A stretch of 64,000 nucleotides of DNA from DATDIC01 sp963777625 (GTDB lineage Bacteria; Pseudomonadota; Alphaproteobacteria; Acetobacterales; Acetobacteraceae), in NCBI GenBank assembly GCA_963777625.1, contig CAVZRO010000003.1, positions 399,286 to 463,285 on the forward strand, given 5' to 3'. A model generated the notes under the pieces. That model was not told where the DNA came from. It did not search any database and saw only the letters and a program-made list of their open reading frames with translations. The position numbers were made by a program, and so were the translations under genes. Shown piece by piece: positions 52,694 through 61,143 of the stretch; within the stretch, counting starts at the first letter, position 1; each line of letters opens with the position of its first letter.

Positions 52694-53589
52694 CCACCCG
52701 ATGCGGGTTCGTGGCGATCCTTGGGGCGCCGAATGCGGGCAAATCGACGTTGCTCAACCGGATGGCCGGCGCAAAACTATCGATCGTGAGCCCGAAGATG
52801 CAGACGACGCGGTTTCGCGTGTTGGGCATCGTGATGCAGGGCGACAGCCAGATTTTGCTGGTAGATACGCCCGGCCTGTTTCAGCCGCGGCGCAGGCTGG
52901 ACCGGGCGATGGTGGCGGCGGCGTGGACCGGCGCGCGTGATGCCGACCTGGTATTGCTGCTGGTCGACGCGAAGGCGGGTGCTACGGATGCGGTTCGCGG
53001 GATTGCCGAGAAACTAGCCAAAGAGCGACATCGTTGCTGGCTGGTTCTGAACAAGGTGGACCTGGTACCACGCCCGCGCCTGCTGCCGCTGAGTGCCGAA
53101 CTGGGCGGCCTGGCCAATTTCGAAGAGACCTTCATGATCTCTGCGGGCACTGGCGACGGGCTGGACAGAATGATGGTCGCCATGGCGTCGGCAATGCCGG
53201 ATGGTCCGTTCCTGTACCCGCCAGACGATCTGACGGACATGCCCGATCGTCTGCTGGCCGCAGAGATCGTTCGCGAGCAGATTTTTCAGCAGACCCAGCA
53301 GGAGGTACCCTACGGTGCGACCGTGGAGACGGAAGGCTGGCAGGAGCAGGGTGACGGCAGTGTGCGGATCGATGCGATCATCTATGTCGCGCGCGCGGGG
53401 CACAAGGCGATCCTGATCGGCAACCGGGGACACCGGGTGCGGGAAATCGGGGTGCGAGCGCGGCAGGAGCTTGCTGGCCTGCTGGAGAGGCCGGTGCACC
53501 TGTTCCTCCACGTGAAGGAACGTCCCCACTGGGACGAGGAACGGGCGCGGCTTCAGGCGATCGGACTGGATGATCCGGAGCAGCATTAA
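52690..53589 (+). CDS. era: GTPase Era
   Basis: A 299-residue GTPase for small-subunit ribosome assembly. G1 is AILGAPNAGKSTLLNRMAGA, switch regions include SPKMQTTRFRVLGIV, G3 is LVDTPGLF, and G4 is LVLNKVDLV. The KH RNA-binding domain shows ILIGNRGHRVREIGVRARQE followed by LHVKERPHWDEERARL. It starts within the rnc stop, and recO follows after a short gap carrying a minor GATGACCGGGG repeat (around 53600-53640). Confidence 0.96.
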   Translation: MTTRCGFVAILGAPNAGKSTLLNRMAGAKLSIVSPKMQTTRFRVLGIVMQGDSQILLVDTPGLFQPRRRLDRAMVAAAWTGARDADLVLLLVDAKAGATDAVRGIAEKLAKERHRCWLVLNKVDLVPRPRLLPLSAELGGLANFEETFMISAGTGDGLDRMMVAMASAMPDGPFLYPPDDLTDMPDRLLAAEIVREQIFQQTQQEVPYGATVETEGWQEQGDGSVRIDAIIYVARAGHKAILIGNRGHRVREIGVRARQELAGLLERPVHLFLHVKERPHWDEERARLQAIGLDDPEQH

Positions 53590-53658
53590 TTCAAGCAACC
53601 CGATCAGGATGACCTGGGGATGACCGGGGGGATGACCGGGGGGTGAGCGGGAGGGCGA

Positions 53659-54408
53659 ATGGAATGGGACGCGCCGTCCGTCGTGCTGAGCACACGCCCG
53701 TATGGCGAGAGCGATCTGCTCGCCACGATCATGACGCAGGAGCACGGGCTGCATCGGGGCTTGGCGCGCGGGGGGGCCTCGCGGGCGCAATCAGCGCTCT
53801 GGCAATCGGGCAATCTGCTGCAGGTGCGCTGGATCGCGCGATTGGCCGACCAGCTTGGGAGCTATACCGGTGAGCTGATCCATCCGGCGGCGGCGCTGGC
53901 GATGGACGATCCGTTGCTGCTGGCCATGCTGACCGGGATGTGCTCGGTCGCCGAGGGAGCGCTGCCGGAGCGTGAACCTCAACCGGGCATCTTCGATGGA
54001 TTGGTGCGGGTGATCGCCCGCCTGCCGCAGGGCGCTACGATGCTGGCCGATCTGGTGCGGTGGGAAGCGAGATTGCTGGGCGATCTCGGGTATGGCCTCG
54101 ATCTTTCGTGCTGCGCGGTGAGTGGGGAAACCGTGGAGCTGGGCTGGGTGTCCCCGCGCACCGGCCGGGCAGTGAGCGACTCGGCAGCCGGTGTCTGGAA
54201 GGAGCGGCTGCTGCGGTTGCCAGCGTTCCTGTTGGAGGACGCTGCGGCTTCTGGGGCAGGCGACTGGCGGGACGGGCTGCGCCTGACCGGGCATTTCCTG
54301 GCGCGCGACGTATTCGGCCAACACCACCGGCCGTTGCCCGCGGCGCGTCAATTGCTCTACGACCGAGTGACCGCCCTGGCGGATTCGGAGACCAGCGATG
54401 CCAGATGA
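53659..54408 (+). CDS. recO: DNA repair protein RecO
   Basis: A 249-residue recombination mediator with an N-terminal OB fold (VVLSTRPYGESDLLATIMTQ, HRGLARGGASRAQSALWQSG) and a helical domain. The region GYGLDLSCCAVSGETV carries the cysteines that in some RecO proteins bind zinc, although the usual four-cysteine set is incomplete. It helps load RecA on SSB-coated DNA. The end overlaps parC by 11 bases. Confidence 0.92.
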   Translation: MEWDAPSVVLSTRPYGESDLLATIMTQEHGLHRGLARGGASRAQSALWQSGNLLQVRWIARLADQLGSYTGELIHPAAALAMDDPLLLAMLTGMCSVAEGALPEREPQPGIFDGLVRVIARLPQGATMLADLVRWEARLLGDLGYGLDLSCCAVSGETVELGWVSPRTGRAVSDSAAGVWKERLLRLPAFLLEDAAASGAGDWRDGLRLTGHFLARDVFGQHHRPLPAARQLLYDRVTALADSETSDAR

Positions 54409-56615
54409 TTTCGGCCGTATCGAGGATACGCGCCTCTCGGACGCGCTGTCCGAACGATATCTTGCGTACGCGCTTTCGACCATCATGTCGCGTTCGCTGC
54501 CAGATGTACGCGACGGGCTGAAGCCGGTGCACCGGCGGCTGGTCTACGCAATGCACCTGCTGCGACTCGATCCCGCCGCCGGCTTTAAGAAATGCGCCCG
54601 GGTGGTGGGCGACGTGATTGGTAAATTCCACCCGCACGGCGATGTCGCCGTGTACGATGCGCTGGTGCGGCTTGCGCAGGATTTCGCGGCGCGCTTTCCG
54701 CTGGTCGAAGGCCAGGGGAATTTCGGCAATATCGACGGGGATAACGCCGCCGCGATGCGTTATACCGAGGCCCGGTTGACCGCTGTCGCGCAGGCACTGC
54801 TGACCGGCATCGATGAGGATGCCGTCGATTTCCGTGCGACCTACGACGGCGAAGAGCACGAACCTGTCGTGCTGCCCGGGGCATTCCCGAATTTGCTGGC
54901 GAACGGCGCCGCGGGCATCGCCGTCGGCATGGCGACTTCGATCCCGCCACATAATGCCGGCGAGGTGTGCGCCGCCGCCATTCACCTGATTCGACATCCC
55001 AAGGCGACTGCGGCCGACCTGATTTGTCATCTGCCCGGTCCGGATTTTCCGACCGGAGGCGTGCTTGTCGAAGATGCCGCGGCGATCCTGCAAGCCTATG
55101 AGACCGGCCGTGGCGGTTTCCGCGTGCGGGCCAGATGGTCGGTGGAAAAGGCGAAGTACGGGGCCTGGCAGATCGTTGTCAACGAAATCCCGTTCCAGGT
55201 ACAGAAAGCGCGGCTGGTGGAGCAGATCGCAGCGCTGCTGGAGGAGCGCAAGCTGCCACTGCTGGCAGACGTACGCGATGAAAGCACCGAAGAGGTGCGG
55301 CTGGTGCTGGAGCCGAAGACACGCGGCGTCGAGCCCGAAGTGCTGATGGAGACGCTGTTTCGCGCAACGGCGCTGGAGAGCCGGTTTCCGCTCAACATGA
55401 ACGTGCTGGATGCCACGCGCACGCCGCGGGTGATGAGCCTGCCGGAGGTGCTGCGTGCGTGGCTCGATCACCGCCATGCCGTACCTGGTCCGACGATCGC
55501 AGCACCGTCTGGCGGCCATCGAGCGCCGCATGGAGGTACTGAGCGGATTCCTGATCGTCTATCTCAATCTGGACGAGGTGATCCGGATCATTCGCGAGGA
55601 AGATCAGCCCAAGCCGCGGCTGATGGCGCGTTTCGAACTGAGCGACGCACAGGCCGAGGCAATTCTGAACATGCGGTTGCGCAGCCTGCGCAAGCTGGAA
55701 GAACTGGAGCTCAGGAAGGAGCACAAGGCGCTCGGACGCGAACGCAAAGACATCCAGGGCCTGTTGAAAGATGAGCGATTGCGCTGGGACCATATTGTCG
55801 GCGAGCTGGAGGAGGTGCGGCAGAAATTCGGGTCCGGGCCGCTCGGCGCGCGGCGAACCGAGGTGGGCACTCCGCCGGCCCCGATCGACGTTTCCACCGA
55901 CGCATTTGTCGAGCGCGAGGCGATCACGGTCATTTTGTCCGAGAAAGGATGGATCCGGGCGTTGAAAGGCAGCGTCGGCGATCCGGACGAGGTGCGGTTC
56001 AAGGAGGGCGATCGGCTCAAGCTGCTGCTGCAGTGCCAGACCACCGACAGGCTGTGCCTGTTCGCCACCAACGGACGGGCATTTACGTTGCGCGCGGCGG
56101 ACCTGCCGCGCGGACGCGGCGACGGGCAGCCGGTGCGGCTGGTGGCCGATCTCACCAACGAGGACGACGTGGTTGCACTGTTCGTGCCTGCAGCGGACAG
56201 CAAATACCTGGTCGCGTCGTCCGCCGGGCGCGGGTTCGTGGTTCCGGCGGCCGAACTTCTGGCGGAGAAACGTACCGGCAAGCAGGTGCTGAATCTGCGC
56301 AGCGGCGAGGAGGCGGCGATCTGCGTAGTGGCGGAGGGTGATCATGTCGCGGTGATCGGGAGCTCGCGCAAGTTGCTGGTGTTCCCGATCGAACAGGTGC
56401 CGGAGATGATGCGCGGTGCCGGGGTGATGCTGCAACGGTATCGCGATGGCGGACTGGCGGACGCCAAGGTATTCCGGCTTAGCGAGGGCCTGAGCTGGAA
56501 ATTGGGCGAGAAGACGCGGGTGGAAACCAACCTGCGTGACTGGCTGGGCGAGAGGGGCCAGGTTGGACGGTTGCCGCCGGCGGGCTTCCCACGGTCGGGC
56601 CACTTTAGAGCGTGA
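54398..56615 (+). CDS. parC: Topoisomerase IV subunit A, interrupted by a +1 frameshift
   Basis: Correcting one extra base near 55482 gives a 739-codon ParC. The winged-helix region reads LKPVHRRLVYAMHLLRLDPA and FHPHGDVAVYDALVRLAQDF, the catalytic tyrosine lies in AAMRYTEARLTAVAQAL, and the C-terminal beta-pinwheel follows (SEKGWIRALKGSVGDPDEVR, NGRAFTLRAADLPRGRGDGQ). The first frame continues to 55774 as nonsense, and the second picks up homology at VRRSQHRLAAIERRMEVLSG. ParC with ParE separates daughter chromosomes and is essential, so the shift may be a sequence error. The stop lies inside a 43-base inverted repeat. Confidence 0.92.
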
Positions 56616-56646
56616 TCGCTTCAAGATGAAGCGCTCAAGCTCTAAA
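56604..56646. repeat. 43-base inverted repeat overlapping the parC stop
   Basis: Two 20-base arms with two mismatches (left arm TTTAGAGCGTGATCGCTTCA) close a three-base loop AGA. The left arm core TAGAGCGTGATCGCTT recurs inverted at 57870-57885, and shorter copies (AGAGCGTGA) lie at about 57836 and 58918. It may be a mobile palindromic element or an arm of a composite structure around the two insertion sequences. It has no clear T-tract for a terminator. Confidence 0.7.
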
Positions 56647-56652
56647 ATGCAT

Positions 56653-57812
56653 AAGTCTTGACTTAATCTGACAGACGGTGTCGGCTGGCCTCAACCAGAG
56701 GACATCACCATGACTAAGGACCAGAAGATCATCCGTGCCAAGTCCGGCCTGCTCGAGCTCGCCAAACAGCTCGGCAACGTCTCACAAGCCTGCAAAATCA
56801 TGGGGTATCGCGCGACAGCTTCTACCGCTTCCAGGAACTCTACGACAAAGGCGGTGAACTCGCCCTTCAGGAGCTCTCCCGTCGCAAGCCGATCCTCAAA
56901 AACCGCGTCGCCCCCGAGGTCGAGCAGGCCGTGCTCGCCATCGCCATCGAGCAGCCCGCCTGGGGCCAGGCCCGCGCCTCCAACGAGTTGCTCAAACGCG
57001 GCATCTCCATCTCGCCCTTCGGCGTCCGCTGCGTCTGGCTGCGCCACGACCTCGCAACCATGAAGCTCCGCCTCAAAGCCCTCGAAGCCAAAATGGCCCA
57101 GGAGCAGCTGATCCTCACCGAAAGCCAGCTCGCCGCCCTGGAAAAAGCCAAGGCCGACAAAGAAGCTCACGGCGAGTTCGATACCGAATGCCCCGGCTAT
57201 TGCGGCGCGCAGGATACGTTCTATGTCGGAACCCTCAAGGGCGTCGGACGCATCTACCAGCAGACCTTCATCGATACCTACTGCAAGCTCGGCTTCGCCA
57301 AGCTCTATGACCGCAAGACCCCGATCACCGCCGCCGATCTGCTCAATGATCGCGTCATCCCGTTCTTCGAGGAACACCACGTGCCGCTGCAGCGCGTGCT
57401 GACCGACCGCGGCACCGAGTTCTGCGGCGCCCACGATCGGCACGAATACGAGCTCTACCTGGCGGTCGAGAACATCGACCATACGCGGACCAAGACCAGG
57501 AGCCCGCAGACCAATGGCATCGTCGAGCGGTTCCACAAAACCATGCTCGACGAGTTCTATCGTGTGGCGTTCCGAAAGAAACTATACAGCTCGATCAACG
57601 AGTTGCAGAGCGACCTTGATGTCTGGCTCGCCGACTACAATGAGAACCGAACCCATCAGGGCCGATACTGCTTCGGAAAGACTCCAATGCAGACCTTCAT
57701 TGACGCTGCCCAGCTCGCACGCGACAAACAGATCGGAGGTGACACACCGCTCTCACATGCTGCATGAGCGTCAATGCCAAATGATCCCGCCTGTCAGATC
57801 AAATAGAGACTT
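56653..57812 (+). mobile_element. IS481-like insertion sequence with terminal inverted repeats
   Basis: The element is bounded by imperfect 22-base inverted repeats: the left end is AAGTCTTGACTTAATCTGACAG at 56653-56674 split as AAGTCT and AATCTGACAG in common with the right end at 57791-57812. The length is about 1.16 kb, normal for the family, with a single transposase gene inside. A target duplication could not be confirmed by eye. Confidence 0.75.
56710..57767 (+). pseudogene. IS481-like transposase with a one-base deletion
   Basis: The start MTKDQKIIRAKSGLLELAKQ and the HTH region NVSQACKIMGY are in one frame, then one base is missing near 56810 and the rest (DSFYRFQELYDKGGELALQE, RKPILKNRVAPEVEQAVLAI) is in another. 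The DDE domain is complete: GAQDTFYVGTLKGVGR, VLTDRGTEFCGAHDRHEY and QTNGIVERFHKTMLDEFY. About 352 codons in all. A frame shift this early would block transposition unless the ribosome slips there. Confidence 0.85.
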
Positions 57813-57837
57813 GTACATCTAAAACTCATTATGCGAG

Positions 57838-57886
57838 AGCGTGATTCACGCTTTCCGACCGTCAGCCTCAAGCGATCACGCTCTAG
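57838..57886. repeat. Palindrome and inverted copy of the parC-end repeat
   Basis: A perfect 15-base palindrome (AGCGTGATTCACGCT, 57838-57852) lies between the two insertion sequences and is followed at 57868-57886 by AAGCGATCACGCTCTA, the reverse complement of the left arm at 56606-56621. The copies bracket the first insertion sequence in opposite orientation. Confidence 0.65.
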
Positions 57887-58915
57887 CTGTCGAAGCTATG
57901 AAGGTTGTTCACCCGGGGTGAAGGGGTGAAGCTGTGGTTGCCAGACCTTCAACCGCACGCCCAGGGAGCCCCGGATGAACCTGCACAAGAATGCGCGCCT
58001 GACGCCGCAAGGTCGAGCCTTGCTGGTGCAACGCGTCCGCACCGATGGATGGCGGGTGGGAGATGCGGCCGCTGCCGCCGGTCTCTCCCAACGACAGGCG
58101 TTTCGTTGGCTGGCGCGGCATCGGGCGGGCGGCGAACTTGCCCTCCAGGACCGCAGTTCGGCGCCCGCCCGATGCCCGCACCGCACCGACGCCGACACTC
58201 TGACAGCCATCGAGCGCCTGCGTCGCCAACGGCGCACCGGCCCGCAGATCGCGCGTGAACTCGGTCTGCCGCGCTCGACCGTCGGCGCGGTGCTGCGCCG
58301 GCTCGGCCTTGGGCGGCTCGGTGCACTCGAGACCAAACCCGAGATCGTTCACTATGAGCGCGAGAAACCCGGTGAACTCCTCCACCTCGATATCAAGAAG
58401 CTCGGCCGCATCGACGGCATCGGCCACCGCATCACCGGTGATCGCACCGGCCAAAGCAACAAGCGTGGCACCGGCTGGGAATACCTCCACGTCGCCATCG
58501 ACGATGCCTGCCGCCTGGCCCACAGCGAAGTCCTGGCCAACGAAAAAGCCGAGAGCGCCGTCGCTTTCACCCGGCGGGCGCTGGCCTGCTTCAAGCGCTT
58601 CGGCGTGCGCGTCGAGCGGATCATGACCGACAACGGATCGGCCTACAAAAGCTTTGCTTTCCGTGACCTGTTGGCCGAGGAGGGCATCCGCCATAAGCGA
58701 ACCAGACCCTACACCCCGCGCACCAACGGCAAGGCCGAGCGCTTCATCCAAACCAGCCTGCGCGAATGGGCCTATGCGCAAGCCTACACCACCTCGGCCG
58801 AGCGGATCGAAACGCTCGAACCATGGCTGAAGACCTACAACACCATACGGACCCACAGCGGCATCAAACACATGACCCCCTTCGCCAAACTGAACAACGT
58901 TCTTGGATTCGACAG
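57887..58915 (+). mobile_element. Complete IS481-family insertion sequence
   Basis: Terminal inverted repeats of 24 bases match at most positions (left CTGTCGAAGC, then GAAGGTTGTTC; right end is GAACAACGTT then TTCGACAG). The flanks are CTAG on the left and TTAG on the right, resembling the CTAG-type targets used by this family with one base changed. The element is 1.03 kb and has one intact transposase gene, so it may still be mobile. Confidence 0.8.
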
Positions 58916-58919
58916 TTAG
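57975..58919 (+). CDS. IS481-family transposase (intact)
   Basis: A 314-residue DDE transposase. The N-terminal helix-turn-helix reads GDAAAAAGLSQRQAFRWLAR, with a second in TGPQIARELGLPRSTVGAVL. The catalytic residues lie in LLHLDIKKLGRIDGIG, RIMTDNGSAYKSFAF and NGKAERFIQTSLREW. The C-terminus LNNVLGFDS ends at a TAG that lies just outside the terminal repeat, so the stop comes from the target sequence. All motifs are intact and the length is normal. Confidence 0.92.
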   Translation: MNLHKNARLTPQGRALLVQRVRTDGWRVGDAAAAAGLSQRQAFRWLARHRAGGELALQDRSSAPARCPHRTDADTLTAIERLRRQRRTGPQIARELGLPRSTVGAVLRRLGLGRLGALETKPEIVHYEREKPGELLHLDIKKLGRIDGIGHRITGDRTGQSNKRGTGWEYLHVAIDDACRLAHSEVLANEKAESAVAFTRRALACFKRFGVRVERIMTDNGSAYKSFAFRDLLAEEGIRHKRTRPYTPRTNGKAERFIQTSLREWAYAQAYTTSAERIETLEPWLKTYNTIRTHSGIKHMTPFAKLNNVLGFDS

Positions 58920-58930
58920 AGCGTGAACGG

Positions 58931-58975
58931 GTGTGCGCACCGGAGAAGGCGGATCCTTCGTCCGCCGGCGCACAC
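58931..58975. repeat. Compound stem-loop downstream of the IS481 element
   Basis: An outer eight-base stem GTGTGCGC/GCGCACAC encloses an inner stem GGCGGA/TCCGCC with a seven-base loop. It begins 15 bases past the element end. There is no following T-tract. It could be an intergenic repeat or part of a decayed element. Confidence 0.6.
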
Positions 58976-58993
58976 AGCCGTCTCTGGATCGGG

Positions 58994-59098
58994 TCATTCT
59001 AACAGCGTCCGAATCAGGCCGTGGCCGTCGCAAGTCGCCTGGACATCGCGTGTCTGAACCAGTCGCTCATCGATAACCGCCGGACAAAGGTCTCCCAT
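58994..59098 (-). CDS. Very short frame with a strong ribosome binding site
   Basis: A minus-strand frame of 34 residues begins at ATG 59098 behind TAGGAGAAAC, one of the best binding sites in this part of the window. The product (start MGDLCPAVIDERLVQTRDVQ) has no recognised family. It lies 165 bases downstream of the restriction enzyme gene on the same strand. It may be the cut-off start of a longer gene whose rest was replaced by the insertion sequence. Support is the binding site only. The rest of 58976-59263 shows no other gene. Confidence 0.25.
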   Translation of the reverse strand: MGDLCPAVIDERLVQTRDVQATCDGHGLIRTLLE

Positions 59099-59263
59099 GT
59101 TTCTCCTACGGAGTGATTTGTCCAGGTTACGATGATAGCGGTGGAAACCAACTCCTGAGTGTGAAAGTAAGTACAGCTTTCAAGGCCTTGGCCGTAGGAC
59201 GAATCCTCATTGCTCGATTCGATTTCAAGCGAGACGTTGACAATGTCAAGCGTCCCACTGAAA

Positions 59264-59953
59264 CTAACAGTCGTTGGGAACTGGCAGTCCTTGTTGCTTT
59301 GCTGCTTTCTTCGTCGCCTTCTCTGCAGCGATGCGTTCCTTCAGCGCAGCAAAGGCGGCGGGGCCATCGTCCTCAAAGTTGACAGGTCTGATTGCGAAGG
59401 TCAGCACCGGACATCCGCCACCGCCGCCACCCTCAATCTTCGGCCATAGCTTTTCATGGTGCGTCGTGGCTTTCCCGTATGAGGAGCCCTTACCGAGTTG
59501 TTTGAATATATCCTGCAACTCCCAAGAGCGTGTGATGATAATTCCGACTTGTATCGCCCTTAGCTCAAATAGCAGGCGGAAATTGTTCAGATCGCGGTCG
59601 AAGAACGGATCTTTATTGTTCCATTCCATCTCAACGGCTACGCCGCCCTTGAGGCAGTCAACTGCGTGGGTAGGGCTATCGGTTTTCACCTCGTCAACAG
59701 TAATTGACGTGGCGAAACCCTTTTCCTGCCAGCCCTTCGCGTAGAAGGCGCCATCGATACGTCGGCTTATTAACGACCGATTGCCACCTCCCACCAGCAC
59801 CTCGGACTTTAGCAGCCGAAAGCCTCTTAGAACGTCTTGAACGTCCTGCCATTCGTCGGGGCAGGCGGTTCTCAGCACGCCGGCCGCGTTCCGCCATTCC
59901 TTGACGTGGTACCGAACGCAAATGTCGGTTGGGACAAGATGCAGTGTGGACAT
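59264..59953 (-). CDS. BglII/BstYI-family type II restriction endonuclease
   Basis: A 229-residue protein with the BglII/BstYI fold signature near residues 95-135: ITVDEVKTDSPTHAVDCLKG, then VAVEMEWNNKDPFFDRDLNN, the ExExW...KD arrangement that binds metal, and IQVGIIITRSWELQDIFKQL. Enzymes of the family cut AGATCT or RGATCY; the exact target here is unknown. ATG 59953 is chosen over GTG 59971. The gene lies 138 bases downstream of an adenine methyltransferase on the same strand, completing a restriction-modification pair. Its GC content is lower than that of the neighbouring host genes, consistent with transfer. Confidence 0.85.
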   Translation of the reverse strand: MSTLHLVPTDICVRYHVKEWRNAAGVLRTACPDEWQDVQDVLRGFRLLKSEVLVGGGNRSLISRRIDGAFYAKGWQEKGFATSITVDEVKTDSPTHAVDCLKGGVAVEMEWNNKDPFFDRDLNNFRLLFELRAIQVGIIITRSWELQDIFKQLGKGSSYGKATTHHEKLWPKIEGGGGGGCPVLTFAIRPVNFEDDGPAAFAALKERIAAEKATKKAAKQQGLPVPNDC

Positions 59954-60091
59954 GGACCGATCATGGCGCACTCAAGCGGCGTCTGGGAAGGGTAGGACGT
60001 CATCCGAAACTGACCCGTTGCCGGGGTGCGCATCCGAGAATCCTCTCTGTTCAGTGCGGTGATGTTCTCACAGGAGGACGACCGCAATCCG

Positions 60092-60751
60092 CTATTCGGC
60101 CGCAATAGGAAGCAGTCCTTGGGTCGAATTGTAGGCATAGGTTTTCCAAGTCGGCTTGTACTCTCCATCTGCTTGATGGCCCCATGTTGCCCAACCCGAC
60201 GTTAAACCTCGTGCAAACAACTCAATACGCGGACCGGGGCTGCAGGCTTCGATAATCGAATAAAGCTCATCCGGTTTCCGGGAATGCTCCCGTTTACGGG
60301 TTTCGATGATATTCACCTGGCTTCGGCCCGGCTGCAGAGTGCGAGCGTTCTTACCTCGTACACCAAACAGAACCAGCTCGGTAACGTTACGGAAATAGAA
60401 CCCTACCCCACGGCCGTCACTTCCGCCGTCCTTACGGATTTTGTGCCAAACGAGGTTCGATTTGTAAGTAAAACCCCAGCTCTGCATCACATGCAGGCCC
60501 TCTGGCAGCATCGCGTTCGGCACCCAAAGATATAGGTGAGCAACTGACGCGGCGCACGCCGCGACTGGCAGCGCAGCAATTGCCTCAGTGGACATCGTAT
60601 CATATCTAAGGAGACGGCGATGTTCGGGCGCGACTTTGCCGGTTCGATTGGTGAACCGCCAAGGTGGGTCAACCAAAATCGTCCCAAAGCGGGATCCCTT
60701 CGTGGCTGAGCGAAAGTCCTCTGCTGCATCGCGATGGTCTTCGTCCGCCAT
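60092..60751 (-). CDS. MT-A70-family DNA N6-adenine methyltransferase
   Basis: A 219-residue enzyme. It has the catalytic DPPW box in GTILVDPPWRFTNRTGKVAP near residue 24, HLYLWVPNAMLPEGLHVMQS near residue 72, YKSNLVWHKIRKDGGSDGRG, and the C-terminal cofactor region ACSPGPRIELFARGLTSGWA. These enzymes methylate adenine, here presumably protecting host DNA from the adjacent endonuclease, whose family targets contain GATC. ATG 60751 gives a normal family length. No controller-protein gene is visible upstream; the 270 bases to the tRNA gene contain no supported frame. Confidence 0.87.
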   Translation of the reverse strand: MADEDHRDAAEDFRSATKGSRFGTILVDPPWRFTNRTGKVAPEHRRLLRYDTMSTEAIAALPVAACAASVAHLYLWVPNAMLPEGLHVMQSWGFTYKSNLVWHKIRKDGGSDGRGVGFYFRNVTELVLFGVRGKNARTLQPGRSQVNIIETRKREHSRKPDELYSIIEACSPGPRIELFARGLTSGWATWGHQADGEYKPTWKTYAYNSTQGLLPIAAE

Positions 60752-61025
60752 TGGAGCCCCTTCTTGTACTGTATCGCCTCATCCGCGCGGCGATTCGTCA
60801 AGCGGAAAGACGTGCTACCCAAATGAATGTCCAGGTTTTCCGGAGGAGCTATTTGAGGCAACATATCGAGAACACCGGGAGCAGTCAACGCTATTTCCGG
60901 CTTAAATCAGCCCGATTGTTGGATCGGGGTAGCTACGCCGTTACCACAGTCCCTTCCGGCAGATTGGTTGTTGCGCCTCGCTCAACTCCTCCCCTCCCGC
61001 TCCGCATTTTCCGCGCCGCCGGGAT

Positions 61026-61101
61026 GGGGCTGTAGCTCAGCTGGGAGAGCGCCTCGTTCGCAATGAGGAGGTCAGGGGTTCGATCCCCCTCAGCTCCACC
61101 A
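61026..61101 (+). tRNA. tRNA-Ala, anticodon CGC
   Basis: A complete cloverleaf of 76 bases with CCA encoded. The acceptor arm GGGGCTG pairs with CAGCTCC (one G-U), the D stem is GCTC/GAGC, the anticodon stem is CCTCG/TGAGG with loop TTCGCAA, and the T arm is AGGGG/CCCCT around TTCGATC. The anticodon CGC reads the GCG alanine codon, which is common in this GC-rich DNA. Confidence 0.95.
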
Positions 61102-61143
61102 CCCCGGTCTTGGACCCGACGCATCTGAACCAGCGCCCCACCA

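Noticed and set aside
54035..55531. 498-codon frame on the minus strand
   Set aside because: It is antisense to recO and parC, with a histidine/arginine-rich, low-quality composition.
60487..60888. Minus-strand frame upstream of the methyltransferase
   Set aside because: Most of it overlaps the methyltransferase in another frame and the rest has no recognised family.
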